Shown here: piece by piece, positions 1-8,446 of the stretch
Position numbering within the stretch: position 1 is the stretch's first letter
How the letters are laid out: every line of letters begins with the position of its first letter
Source of the DNA: Comamonas sp. JUb58
Lineage (GTDB): Bacteria; Pseudomonadota; Gammaproteobacteria; Burkholderiales; Burkholderiaceae_C
Direction of reading: 5' to 3'
DNA length: 64,000 bases
Assembly: GCF_004364775.1 (NCBI RefSeq)
Contig: NZ_SOAL01000016.1
Location: 84,307 to 148,306 of the forward strand
Notes under the pieces: generated by a model
Told to the model about the DNA's origin: nothing
Seen by the model: the letters and a program-made list of their open reading frames with translations, nothing else
Database searches by the model: none
Made by a program: the position numbers and the translations under genes

Positions 1-63
1 GCGCACGGCCAGGCCGAACTGCAGGTCGGAATCGGTGCTGGGTGGGGAATTTTCAGTCGACAT
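1..63 (-). CDS. N-terminus of an unidentified protein, cut by window edge
   Basis: An ATG on the minus strand at 63 opens a frame of 21 codons that runs off the left edge (MSTENSPPSTDSDLQFGLAV then R). It lies divergent to the lactate-permease-like gene at 130, a position often held by the regulator of a transporter. The visible residues are too few to assign a family. The frame could also be chance, because no clear ribosome binding site precedes it. Confidence 0.4.
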   Translation of the reverse strand, partial: MSTENSPPSTDSDLQFGLAVR

Positions 64-129
64 GGATTGACTATATTTCGTGTAGGAAATATTATTTGCT
101 TATATGCAATTTCAACAAGAGCTCTCCCA
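64..129. promoter_or_regulatory. AT-rich divergent promoter gap
   Basis: This 66-base gap between two divergent starts is clearly richer in A+T than the coding DNA on either side, as expected for promoters. No convincing -35/-10 pair or operator could be fixed. Confidence 0.3.
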
Positions 130-1563
130 ATGTACCTGTTCTTGAGTGCGTCACCGGTCCTGGCTGTCATCGCGGGGCTGCTGCTGGGGCTGCGTTCGCT
201 GTATGCGGCGCTGATCGGTGTGGTGCTGGCGCTGGCCGGCTGTCTGCTGGCTTTTCCGCTCAGTGGGCCCGCGGCGCTGCAGGCCGTGGCCAGCTGGATG
301 CCCGTGCTGGTCGAGGTGCTGCTGATCGTAGGCGGCGGCCTGCTGCTGTCCGAAGTGCTGCGCGCTGCCGGTGCACAAAAGGCCCTGGCGCAATGGGTGA
401 TGGGCCGCACCGGCGAAGGCGTGGGCGCCGTGTTGCTGGTGGTGCATGGCGTCACGCCCTTTGCCGAATCGCTGACCGGCTTTGGCATTGGCATCACCAT
501 CGGCATTCCGCTGCTGGCACACAGCGGTTTGCCGGCACGCAAGGTCGCGCTGATTGGGCTGCTGGGCCTGTGTGCCGTGCCCTGGGGCTCCATGGGCCCG
601 GGCACCTTGATTGCGGCCACGATGGCCGGGCTCGGCTTTGATGCGCTGGGCGTGGCCTCGGCGGCGGTGAGTGTGATCCCGATGGTGGTTGTCGGTGTGG
701 TGGCAGCGGGGCTGGCCAGTGCGCCGGGCCGGCGTGTGGGGGCCATGCTGCAGGGTGCCCTGTCGGGCCTGGTGCTGGCGCTGGCCATTGGGCTGAGCAA
801 TGCGCTGGCAGGCACCTCGGCCGCTGGTGCGCTGGGCGCCTTGCTGATGACCGTGCTCTGGCTCTGGCTGGGCCGGCGGGGTGCGGCTGCCTCTGCGGGC
901 CAGGCTGCTGCGCCGCTCGGCCCCCTGGGTTGGCGCGCGCTGGCCGCCTATGGCTTGTTGCTGCTGGGCGTGTTGGTGGCGGGTGCCGTGCTGCGGGCCT
1001 TGCAAGGCGCAGGCGCCTGGCATTTGCTGGCATCACCAGCCTTGTGGCTGTTTGTGGCGGCGGCCTGGTTTGCAGGTGGCCTGCCGGCGGCCAGCAGCCT
1101 GCAGCGGGTGTGGCAGTCCTGGCGCCAGGTGGCGCCGGTCACGGGCTTGTTCATCGTGCTGGGGGTGGTGATGGCCGTGTCGGGCATGGCGGCGCAGCTG
1201 GCCCATGCCTTGGCGCAGGGCGGCAGCGCCTATGTGTTTGCCGCGCCTTTTGTGGGGGCCTTGGGTGGTTTTGTGACCGGCTCCAACACGGGCGCCAATG
1301 CCATGTTTGCGGCCACCCAGGCCGAGATTGCGCAGGCCCTGGGCGTGGCCGTGCTGCCCTTTATGGCGGTCCACAATGTCAGCGCGGCGCTGTTGCTGAT
1401 GGCATCGCCCGGCAAGGTGGAGATGGCCTGCCAGCTGGTGCCCGGGGCGGCGCAGGCCGAGCGCGCCTGGGTGCAGTCCAAGGTGCTGCTGGTCACCGGG
1501 CTGGCGGTGCTGCTGATGGCGGCGCTGAATGTGCTGCTCAGCGCGGTGCTGCGGCAGCCTTAG
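130..1563 (+). CDS. Lactate permease (LctP) family transporter
   Basis: A 477-residue, almost wholly hydrophobic protein with about a dozen predicted membrane helices. Segments such as GVTPFAESLTGFGIGITIGI (about residues 106-125) and the glycine-rich GSNTGANAMFAATQ stretch near the end resemble the lactate permease family, which imports lactate or glycolate with protons. It is shorter than the usual 540-560 residues. The start at 130 gives a normal first membrane helix (MYLFLSASPVLAVIAG); an in-frame ATG at 67 would add 21 atypical residues. Its last 26 bases overlap the 3' end of the convergent exonuclease gene. The substrate is not certain; glycolate, lactate or another short hydroxyacid all fit. 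Confidence 0.8.
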   Translation: MYLFLSASPVLAVIAGLLLGLRSLYAALIGVVLALAGCLLAFPLSGPAALQAVASWMPVLVEVLLIVGGGLLLSEVLRAAGAQKALAQWVMGRTGEGVGAVLLVVHGVTPFAESLTGFGIGITIGIPLLAHSGLPARKVALIGLLGLCAVPWGSMGPGTLIAATMAGLGFDALGVASAAVSVIPMVVVGVVAAGLASAPGRRVGAMLQGALSGLVLALAIGLSNALAGTSAAGALGALLMTVLWLWLGRRGAAASAGQAAAPLGPLGWRALAAYGLLLLGVLVAGAVLRALQGAGAWHLLASPALWLFVAAAWFAGGLPAASSLQRVWQSWRQVAPVTGLFIVLGVVMAVSGMAAQLAHALAQGGSAYVFAAPFVGALGGFVTGSNTGANAMFAATQAEIAQALGVAVLPFMAVHNVSAALLLMASPGKVEMACQLVPGAAQAERAWVQSKVLLVTGLAVLLMAALNVLLSAVLRQP

Positions 1564-2239
1564 GCGCCAAGCTGTGGGCCAGCTCGGGCAGCTGCGGCTG
1601 GGTTTGGCGTGCCGAGGTGTTGCTGAGCCAGCGGCCCAGGTGCTTGCGCTGGCAGACCTGCAGCTCGCTCAGCAGTGCATGGCTGGGGTCGGGGATATGC
1701 CAGCGGCTGCGCAGATCGGCCTGCATGCGCAGCAGCAGGTGGGCGGTCATCTCGGCATCGGCCAGTGCCCGGTGGGCCTTGTCGGCCGGCGGCAGTTGCA
1801 GGTGGCGCACGATCTTGCCCAGCGAGTGGCTGGGCGCCTCGGGGTAGAGGCGGCGCGACAGCAAGACCGTGCAGGCAAACAGGCTACCGACAGGCGCTGC
1901 GGCGGGGCTGGCCGCGCAGCCTGCGCGTTCCAGCTCGTCCAGCCAGAACTTGCTGTCGAACGATGCATTGTGTGCCACCAGCGGCGCCGTGCCGACAAAG
2001 TCCGCTGCCTCGCGCATCACCTGCTCTGAGGGCGCTGCCGCCTGCAGCATCGCGGTGGTGATGCCGGTGAGCTGGGTGATGAAGCTGGGCATGCGCTGGC
2101 CGGCATTCATCAGGTTCTGGTAGCGGTCCACAATGCGGCCGTTCTCGACCATGACAATGCCGACCTCGGCCGCCCGCGCGCCATGCGCCGGGCTCATGCC
2201 GGTGGTTTCAAAGTCGAGAATGGCGATGCGTTCGGACAT
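1538..2239 (-). CDS. DEDDh 3'-5' exonuclease (DnaQ-like)
   Basis: The 233-residue product carries the exonuclease fold of DNA polymerase III epsilon/RNase T. Motif I is DFETTG (about residues 9-14, metal-binding Asp and Glu), motif II is in HNASFDSKFW, and motif III is HRALADAEMTAHLL with the DEDDh His and Asp. Its standalone form suggests nucleic-acid end trimming or repair rather than replicative proofreading. The frame opens upstream to a TTG at 2269, directly next to the kynU stop, but the ATG at 2239 (MSERIAILDFETTG) fits the family better. It is the last gene of the kyn group by position, with no obvious functional link. Confidence 0.85.
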   Translation of the reverse strand: MSERIAILDFETTGMSPAHGARAAEVGIVMVENGRIVDRYQNLMNAGQRMPSFITQLTGITTAMLQAAAPSEQVMREAADFVGTAPLVAHNASFDSKFWLDELERAGCAASPAAAPVGSLFACTVLLSRRLYPEAPSHSLGKIVRHLQLPPADKAHRALADAEMTAHLLLRMQADLRSRWHIPDPSHALLSELQVCQRKHLGRWLSNTSARQTQPQLPELAHSLAPKAAAAPR

Positions 2240-2269
2240 GGCGGGCCGGGTGCTGGGCGTACTGTGCAA

Positions 2270-3586
2270 TCAGGTCACCGCGTTGATGCGGTTGAACTCG
2301 GGCTTCTGCCATTCGCCCGATTCCAGCACCTGGCGCAGGTGCTCGACCGCATTCCACACGTCTTCAAAACGGGTGTAGAGGGGGGTGAAGCCAAAGCGCA
2401 GAATGTCCTTGTGCGGGCCGTTGCCGCCGTCGCCCTTGCGGAAGTCGCCAATGACGCCACGGGCGATCAGCGCCTGCACGATGGCATAGGCGCCGCTGCC
2501 CTGGCCGTCCACACCCGCGCCGTCGTCGCGGGTCAGGCAGACCTGGGAGCCGCGCGCAAAGATGTCGCGTGGCGTGGCCAGGCCCAGGCCGTAGCCGGCG
2601 CAGCGCGTCTCCACCAGCTCGATGAAGAGGTCGGTCAGCGCGATGGACTTGCGGCGCAGCGCCGTCATGCCGCCGTATTTCTCGGCTTCGCTGAAGATGT
2701 CCAGGCCGCACTGCAGGGCCGACAGCGCAATCATCGGCTGGGTGCCGCACATGTAGCGGCGGATGCCGGGCGCAGGCTGGTAGTCGCTGTTGAAAGCAAA
2801 CTGCTCAGCATGGCCAAACCAGCCCGAGAGCGGCTGCCAGAACTTGTCGGTATGGCGCGCATGCACCCAGACAAAGGCCGGGGCGCCGGGGCCGCCGTTG
2901 AGGTACTTGTAGCTGCAACCCACGGCATAGTCGGCGTTGGCGGCATTCAGGTCCACCGGCACGGCGCCGGCGGCATGGGCCAGGTCCCAGACGGTCAGCA
3001 CGCCCTGCGCATGCGCATCGCGCGTGACCTGGGTCATGTCGTGCATATGGCCGGTGCGGTAGTTCACGTGGCTCAGCAGCAGCACGGCCACGTCGGTGGT
3101 CAGGCAGGCGGGCAGCTCTTCGGGCTCGATCAGCACCAGCTCCAGGTTGTGCTGCTTGCACAGCGATTCGGCGATGTACAGATCGGTGGGGAAGTTGCTG
3201 CGCTCGCTGATGACCTTGGTGCGCGGTGCCGGGTCGGAGAACTCTTGCTGCGACAGGCGAATGGCTGCGCTCAGCACCTTGTAGAGGTTGACCGAGGTGG
3301 TGTCGGTGAACACGACTTCGCCGGGCTTGGCGCCAATCCAGGGCGCAAACTGGTCGCCCAGACGCTGGGGCAGGTCGATCCAGCCGGCATCGTTCCAGCT
3401 GCGGATGAGGCCCTGGCCCCATTCACGCTGCACCACATCGGCCACGCGCGCCGCGGTGGCCTTGGGCAGCGGGCCCAGCGAGTTGCCGTCCAGGTAGATC
3501 ACGCCTTCGGGCAGGTCGAACAGGTGGCGCAGCGATGCCAGCGGCTCATGCTGGTCAACGTCGCGGCAGGCTTCCAAGGTGGTCAT
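2270..3586 (-). CDS. kynU: Kynureninase
   Basis: A PLP-dependent aminotransferase-fold enzyme of 438 residues that cleaves kynurenine to anthranilate and alanine. The N-terminus carries FDLPEGVIYLDGNSLGPLP, typical of the family; the PLP-binding lysine lies in GCSYKYLNGGPGAPAF; the substrate-site region is FGHAEQFAFNSDYQPAPGIR. Length matches characterised bacterial KynU. It lies 72 bases downstream of kynB on the same strand and is probably co-transcribed with it and the permease. Tryptophan 2,3-dioxygenase (kynA) is not in the window. Confidence 0.97.
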   Translation of the reverse strand: MTTLEACRDVDQHEPLASLRHLFDLPEGVIYLDGNSLGPLPKATAARVADVVQREWGQGLIRSWNDAGWIDLPQRLGDQFAPWIGAKPGEVVFTDTTSVNLYKVLSAAIRLSQQEFSDPAPRTKVISERSNFPTDLYIAESLCKQHNLELVLIEPEELPACLTTDVAVLLLSHVNYRTGHMHDMTQVTRDAHAQGVLTVWDLAHAAGAVPVDLNAANADYAVGCSYKYLNGGPGAPAFVWVHARHTDKFWQPLSGWFGHAEQFAFNSDYQPAPGIRRYMCGTQPMIALSALQCGLDIFSEAEKYGGMTALRRKSIALTDLFIELVETRCAGYGLGLATPRDIFARGSQVCLTRDDGAGVDGQGSGAYAIVQALIARGVIGDFRKGDGGNGPHKDILRFGFTPLYTRFEDVWNAVEHLRQVLESGEWQKPEFNRINAVT

Positions 3587-3658
3587 GGCTAGGTCTCTTT
3601 GTCAATGGTGGCGGGCAGGCGCTGGTGTGCCAGGCGCCCGCCGCAGGGGATGAGGGGT

Positions 3659-4336
3659 TCAGGCGGTGGCCTGATTGTAGGTGCCGGGCAGGGCGCGCAG
3701 CACGGCGCGCACCGGCGATGCATCGGCCTGCACAAGCTTGAGCGGCAGCGCGATCAGTTCGTAATCGCCTTCGGGCACGGCGTCCAGCACCAGGTTCTCC
3801 AGCACGCGCATGTCGTGGCGGCGAATGGTCTGGTGGCTGGGCAGGGCCTTGCTGTCGGCCGGGTCGATACTGGCGGTGTCAATGCCGATCAGGCGCACGC
3901 CCAGCGCCGCCAGGCGCTCCACGGTCTCGGCCGCATAGCCGGTCAGGCCGGCATCCCACTGGGTTTGCGGCATCTGCTGGTAGGTGCGCACCAGCACGCG
4001 CTCGGGCAGGTCGCCGCTGATCGCGTGTTCGATGTGCTGCCACTCGATCAGCGGGCCGCAGCCGATCGCATGGACCACGCGGCAGCGGCCCAGGTAGGGC
4101 GCCAGGTCAACCTGGCCGATGGTGGCGCCATCGGGCGCATAGTGCAGCGGCGCATCGGCATGGGCGCCGGCATGCGGGGTGCTGGTGATGCTGGCCACAT
4201 TGACCGGGCAACCCGGCCCGATGCTGGCCACCCATTGCTGCTGGTAGGGCGTGTCGCCGGGGAACACCGGCATGCCGACATAGACGGGCGGCGAGATGTC
4301 CCAAAGGCTTGGCGCAGAGTGAGGCGTGTTTGGCAT
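3659..4336 (-). CDS. kynB: Kynurenine formamidase (arylformamidase)
   Basis: Hydrolyses N-formylkynurenine to kynurenine and formate, the step before KynU. The 225-residue protein has the cyclase-like metal site HAGAHADAPLH (HxxxHxD) and the family start LWDISPPVYVGMPVFPGDTP. The chosen ATG at 4336 gives the standard family length; the frame is open further upstream into the permease gene, but that extension is unrelated. The gap to the permease stop is 14 bases and to kynU 72 bases, which supports one operon. Confidence 0.96.
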   Translation of the reverse strand: MPNTPHSAPSLWDISPPVYVGMPVFPGDTPYQQQWVASIGPGCPVNVASITSTPHAGAHADAPLHYAPDGATIGQVDLAPYLGRCRVVHAIGCGPLIEWQHIEHAISGDLPERVLVRTYQQMPQTQWDAGLTGYAAETVERLAALGVRLIGIDTASIDPADSKALPSHQTIRRHDMRVLENLVLDAVPEGDYELIALPLKLVQADASPVRAVLRALPGTYNQATA

Positions 4337-4350
4337 AGCTATGCAATGTA

Positions 4351-5718
4351 TCAGCGCTTGCGGTACCAGATCAGGTAGACGGCGGTCATCACCAGCAGCA
4401 TGGGCACGCCGATCAGGGTGGTCATGTGGAACACATCGGTGAAATAGGTGGTGATGATCACGGCCAGCATCAGCACGGCGCCCAGCAGGGTCAGCACCGG
4501 AAAGCCCCACATGCGGAACTGCAGGCGTTCACCCGGATGCTCGCGCTGCCAGCGGCGGCGGAAGAAGAGGTGGGTGACAAACACCATGAACCAGGCAAAC
4601 ATGGCGCCGAACATCGAGATCGACATCATCAAGGTGAGCGACTCCTCGGGCTTGAGCACATTGAGCACCATGGCCACGGCCATGCCCAGGCAGGAAATGG
4701 CAATCGCGCCCATCGGCACGCCCCGGCTGTTGACCTTGCCCAGCGCTGCTGGCGCATAGCCGCCGCGCGAGAGGCTGAACATCATGCGCGAGGTGACATA
4801 GAGCTGCGCATTCATCGCCGAGAGGCTGGCGACCAGCACCACAAAATTGAGCACGCTGGCTGCGCCGGGGATGCCGACGATCTCCATCACCTTGACGAAG
4901 GGGCTCTTGTCGGTGCTGGCATGGCTCCAGGGTACGATGGCCAGCATCAAGGCCAGCGACAGCAGGTAGAACAGCACCAGGCGCAGCACCGTGGTCTTAA
5001 ACGCCGAGGTGACCGCCTGGCGCGGGTTCTGCGCCTCACCAGCGGCAATCGCGATCGACTCCAGGCTGAGGTAGCTGAAGATGGCGACGATCACCCCCAC
5101 CCAGGTGCCCCACCAGCCATTGGGGAAAAAGCCCCGGTCGGCGGTGTAGTTGGAGAACCCTACACCCTCGGGCCGCGAACCGAACACCACATAGGCGCCG
5201 ATCAGGATAAAGGCAACGATGGCCACGACCTTGATCATCGAGAACACATACTCCATCTGCCCAAAGGCCTTGACGCTGGTGGCATTGACGGCAGCCAGAA
5301 TGACCGAGAACAGCGCCACCCAGACCCATTGCTCCACCTCGGGGAACCAGTACTTCATGTACTTGCCGACGGCGGTAACCTCCATCCCCACCGCCAGTAC
5401 CACGGCCGCCCAGTAGGCATAGCGCACCACAAAGCCGGCGAGCGGGCTGAGGTAGTGCTCGGCATAGGCGCCGAATGATCCGCTGGTGGGATGCGCGACG
5501 GTCATCTCGGCCAGGCAGCCCATCAGCAGCAAACCAATGAGCGCGCCGATGGCGTAGCTGATGAGCACGCTGGGCCCGGCGAAGCCGATGGCAAATGCGC
5601 TGCCCATGAAGAGGCCGGTGCCGATAGCGCCGCCGATGGCGATCATCGTCATTTGGGCTGCAGTGAGTTGCTGCAGCAGCCCGCTTTCGCGGCGGGCAAT
5701 GGATTCAAAAGGGGACAC
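4351..5718 (-). CDS. APC-family amino acid permease
   Basis: A 455-residue permease with about 12 hydrophobic helices. The N-terminal AIGGAIGTGLFMGSAFAIGFAGPS is the substrate/sodium-site region of the amino acid-polyamine-organocation family, and the conserved ESIAIAAGEAQNPRQAV follows near residue 220. It starts with GTG at 5718 and leads the kynB-kynU group, so tryptophan, kynurenine or another aromatic amino acid is a reasonable guess for the substrate. GABA- or proline-type specificity cannot be excluded from sequence alone. Confidence 0.88.
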   Translation of the reverse strand: MSPFESIARRESGLLQQLTAAQMTMIAIGGAIGTGLFMGSAFAIGFAGPSVLISYAIGALIGLLLMGCLAEMTVAHPTSGSFGAYAEHYLSPLAGFVVRYAYWAAVVLAVGMEVTAVGKYMKYWFPEVEQWVWVALFSVILAAVNATSVKAFGQMEYVFSMIKVVAIVAFILIGAYVVFGSRPEGVGFSNYTADRGFFPNGWWGTWVGVIVAIFSYLSLESIAIAAGEAQNPRQAVTSAFKTTVLRLVLFYLLSLALMLAIVPWSHASTDKSPFVKVMEIVGIPGAASVLNFVVLVASLSAMNAQLYVTSRMMFSLSRGGYAPAALGKVNSRGVPMGAIAISCLGMAVAMVLNVLKPEESLTLMMSISMFGAMFAWFMVFVTHLFFRRRWQREHPGERLQFRMWGFPVLTLLGAVLMLAVIITTYFTDVFHMTTLIGVPMLLVMTAVYLIWYRKR

Positions 5719-5800
5719 GGGTGATTTTGCCTGTTATGCCTGTGGTGGCGCTGGGGTGGCTTTGGTTGCTGCCTCTGCGCGCGAGAAGGTGAGGATTTTA

Positions 5801-5817
5801 GGATTTGTGGGAAATCC
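5801..5817. promoter_or_regulatory. Dyad upstream of the permease-kynB-kynU operon
   Basis: GGATTT and AAATCC form a 6+6 inverted repeat with a 5-base spacer, about 85 bases upstream of the permease start. Its size and place suit an operator for the kyn operon (Lrp/AsnC-type KynR regulators act on kyn genes in other proteobacteria). The match to any known regulator motif was not established. Confidence 0.3.
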
Positions 5818-5887
5818 ATGTTGTCTGGTTTTTGTTGCTGTGCGATTTGGCCTTATCTTGTTGCTTGCTTGCTTGCTTAGCTAGCAG

Positions 5888-6512
5888 CTGCTGGCCGGGT
5901 CTCGCCCCGGCGGGCGAGGTACTTTTCTTGCGCGGCCAAGAAAAGTACCCAAAAGAAGGCCGACCCTACTGACTGCGTCCCTTCGCTTCGCTGCGGGCAA
6001 CCTGTGGTGCGCGGGCATGGGCTGCACCGCGAAACTCACTACGCGCCAGGGCGCTCCGTTCAAACAGACGCGGTGAGTCAGTTCACGAAGCAGTTGCACT
6101 CTGCGGTGCAACTGCCCAGCCCATACCCTGTGCTCCTCGGCGCATTCAGAAGGGGTGGTGCGCAGACGCAGGCCATCGCTGCGCTCGGCATTCAAACAGG
6201 CCGAGCGCAGCGATGGCCTACTGGTATTTGGCTGTTGTTTGCATCCCCCCTTTTGCATGCGCCTGGGGCGTGGTGTTTGTGGGGTGGCGCTGGCACCGTA
6301 GAGTGCCAGCGCTTCGTCAACTAGCTTGCCGCGTCTGTTCGAACGGAGCGCGCAGCGCGTAGTGAGTTTCGCGGCACACCCCACAAACGCCACGACACAG
6401 GTTGCCCTTCGCAACGCGAAGGGCCGCAAGCAGCAGGGGCGACCTTCTTTTGGGTACTTTTCTTGGTCGCCAAGAAAAGTACCTCGCCCGCCGGGCGAAA
6501 TCCGGCCAGCAG
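5888..6512. repeat. Long imperfect palindrome (about 0.6 kb)
   Basis: The stretch between the permease and rtcR holds no credible gene. Its two halves are imperfect inverted copies. CTGCTGGCCGG at 5888-5898 mirrors 6502-6512. The hairpin-forming GGTACTTTTCTTG...CAAGAAAAGTACC occurs near both ends (about 5918-5950 and 6453-6483). The centre is a 20-base perfect inverted pair (6170-6189 with 6200-6219). In between, the two arms share further matching blocks (GCGAAACTCACTACGCGC near 6030 and its mirror near 6357). This looks like a dispersed chromosomal repeat that has become palindromic; open frames inside it are by-products of the symmetry. Confidence 0.85.
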
Positions 6513-6565
6513 AAATCAACCAAACAGCAGTCGCTAAAAAGTATCAATAAAGCAGAGCATCCACC

Positions 6566-8182
6566 TCAACGAGCAGAACAAACCAAATCCCAACTCAACC
6601 CAAACTTCTGCAAATACTTGCGCAACCGATCCGCATCATTCACCACCGCCCGCTGCGCCCGCGAAGCCTGAAACAACTGCCTCCCCGCCTCCGACAAACT
6701 GCTAGAAGCACGACACACCCGCACCACCGACGCCAACTGCATCCGGTCAAACAAATCCATCGCCTCAATGGCATCACCAGGCAACAAGGCCTCCAACGCC
6801 ACGTCAGCAGAACCATCGACAGACGAAGCCACAGCCTCCGGCCGCTGCCACAACCACTGCAGCCGACCAATCTCCGCCTCCACCTGGCCCTCGGTGATGC
6901 GACCACTGGTCGACAAGGTCGCCAGCCGCGTCACGCTCGCATGCAGATCGCGGAAATTGCCGCTCCACAGGGCTTGCGGGCTCTGGGCGAACTGCAGGTA
7001 GCGCTTGCGCGCCTCGGCGTTGAAGCGCTCGGTGCGGTGGGTTTGCTGGGCGTGTTGCACCAGCAGGTGGTCGATGTTGGGCTCGATGTCTTCGCTGCGC
7101 TGGGCCAGGCCTGGCAGGTTGTAGGTCCAGAGGTTGATGCGGGCGAACAGGTCTTCGCGGAAGCGGCCGGCGCTGACCTCCAGGCGCAGGTCGCGGTTGG
7201 TGCCGGCTATCAGCTGGAAGTCGCTGCTCACCTCCTTGTCCGAGCCCATGGGGTAGAAGCGCTTTTCCTCGATGGCCATCAGCAGCATGGCCTGCTCGTC
7301 GGCGCCCAGCTCACCGATTTCGTCGAGAAAGAGCAGGCCCTGGTCGGCGGTGCGCAGCAGGCCGGCGCGCTCGGTGGCGGCGCCGGTGAACGCCCCTTTC
7401 TTGTGGCCGAACAAGGTGCTGGCGGCGCTGTCGCCGCGCAGGGTGGCGCAGTTCACCTCGACAAAAGCGCCGCTGATCTGGTGGCGGGCCTTTTTCAGCT
7501 CGTACATGCGGCGCGCCAGAAAGGACTTGCCCGCGCCCGTCGGGCCCACCAGCAGCATGGGTGCCTGGGAGCGGCCTGCCACTTGCTCTATCTCGGCGAT
7601 CAATTGATTGAAGCGCGGGTTGCGGGTGGGGATATGGCTTTTGAGAAAGGCCACCGCATCCTGCTGGGCCTGGGCATGGCGGGTGGCCAGCGCGTCATAG
7701 CGCGACAGGTCCAGGTCGATCAGCGCATAGTTGCCCGCTGCGCCATCGATCTGCCGCTTGGGCGGTGAGGCCTGCAGGATCACGCCGGGTATCGCGCGCG
7801 ATTCCGCCAGCAGGAACAGGCAGATCTGCGCCACATGGGTGCCCGTGGTGATGTTGAGCCAGTACTGGGCCTGGTCGCTGTCGAAGGGGTAGCTGCTGGT
7901 CCAGTCGTAGAGCGCGCCGTAGACCTCTTCAAAGTCCCAGGGGTCGCGGATCGGCAGCTCCACCAGGTGGACTTCGGTCTCGGGGCTGACCGTGGCAATG
8001 TCCTTTTGCACCAGCCGGGCCAGGTCCACATGCGAGCGCGTGTAGAGCAGCTCCATGCGGGCCACCACCATGTCTTCATGCTGGGTGACTGCGACAGAGG
8101 GCCGCCATTTGCTCCAGCGGCCCGCGCCGCGCCCGCTGTCGAGCTGGGTGCCGAGAAAACCGATGACGGTGATAGGTTTCAT
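6566..8182 (-). CDS. rtcR: RtcR, sigma54-dependent activator of RNA repair genes
   Basis: A 538-residue bacterial enhancer-binding protein. Residues 1-180 form the RtcR-type sensor domain (CARF-like in this family; NITTGTHVAQI about residues 110-120). The AAA+ domain follows with Walker A GPTGAGKS (213-220), the sigma54-contacting GAFTGA loop (263-268) and Walker B FLDEIGEL (285-292). The C-terminus is expected to hold the DNA-binding helix-turn-helix. The sensor is thought to bind RNA termini or cyclic phosphate ends and so relieve inhibition of the ATPase. The ATG at 8182 (MKPITVIGFLGTQLD) is the family start. It is divergent from rsr, with a sigma54-type promoter in the gap, so it almost certainly controls the adjacent RNA-repair operon. 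Confidence 0.96.
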   Translation of the reverse strand: MKPITVIGFLGTQLDSGRGAGRWSKWRPSVAVTQHEDMVVARMELLYTRSHVDLARLVQKDIATVSPETEVHLVELPIRDPWDFEEVYGALYDWTSSYPFDSDQAQYWLNITTGTHVAQICLFLLAESRAIPGVILQASPPKRQIDGAAGNYALIDLDLSRYDALATRHAQAQQDAVAFLKSHIPTRNPRFNQLIAEIEQVAGRSQAPMLLVGPTGAGKSFLARRMYELKKARHQISGAFVEVNCATLRGDSAASTLFGHKKGAFTGAATERAGLLRTADQGLLFLDEIGELGADEQAMLLMAIEEKRFYPMGSDKEVSSDFQLIAGTNRDLRLEVSAGRFREDLFARINLWTYNLPGLAQRSEDIEPNIDHLLVQHAQQTHRTERFNAEARKRYLQFAQSPQALWSGNFRDLHASVTRLATLSTSGRITEGQVEAEIGRLQWLWQRPEAVASSVDGSADVALEALLPGDAIEAMDLFDRMQLASVVRVCRASSSLSEAGRQLFQASRAQRAVVNDADRLRKYLQKFGLSWDLVCSAR

Positions 8183-8334
8183 GCGAGTGCAATCTTGAAG
8201 ACGATTCCATATTCTAAATAGCATAGCTAAAAAGATAAAAATAACGAGACGATGTCCAAATGGAAATTGGCGGTGGAATGAAAATTTATATTTAAATCAA
8301 TAATTTATTTGTGGGTGAGTGCTGGATATAAAAG

Positions 8335-8352
8335 TTGGCACGCTTTTGGCAA
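8335..8352 (+). promoter_or_regulatory. Sigma54-type promoter of the rsr-Y RNA-rtcBA operon
   Basis: TTGGCACGCTTTTGGCAA carries the invariant GG (8337-8338) and GC (8349-8350) separated by exactly 10 bases, the spacing of -24/-12 promoters. The -24 half matches the consensus TGGCAC; the -12 half reads TGGC instead of TTGC. It lies about 95 bases upstream of the rsr start and downstream (in rsr direction) of the divergent rtcR start, leaving about 150 AT-rich bases (8183-8334) for upstream RtcR sites, which were not resolved. Confidence 0.8.
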
Positions 8353-8446
8353 TAAACCTAACAAGCGCCACGTGGCGTGTGTTGGGGAAAGCAGAGCAGG
8401 GTCTCTGCTTTCCCGAGGCGTTGAATGAACAAGAAAGAAGAACACC

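Noticed and set aside
5864..5880. TTGC tandem repeat (about four units)
   Set aside because: Short simple repeat outside any gene; phase variation of a coding frame is not possible here.
5881..6547. Several frames of 75-212 codons in the long palindrome
   Set aside because: They appear as mirrored pairs because the DNA is palindromic; no ribosome binding site or domain.
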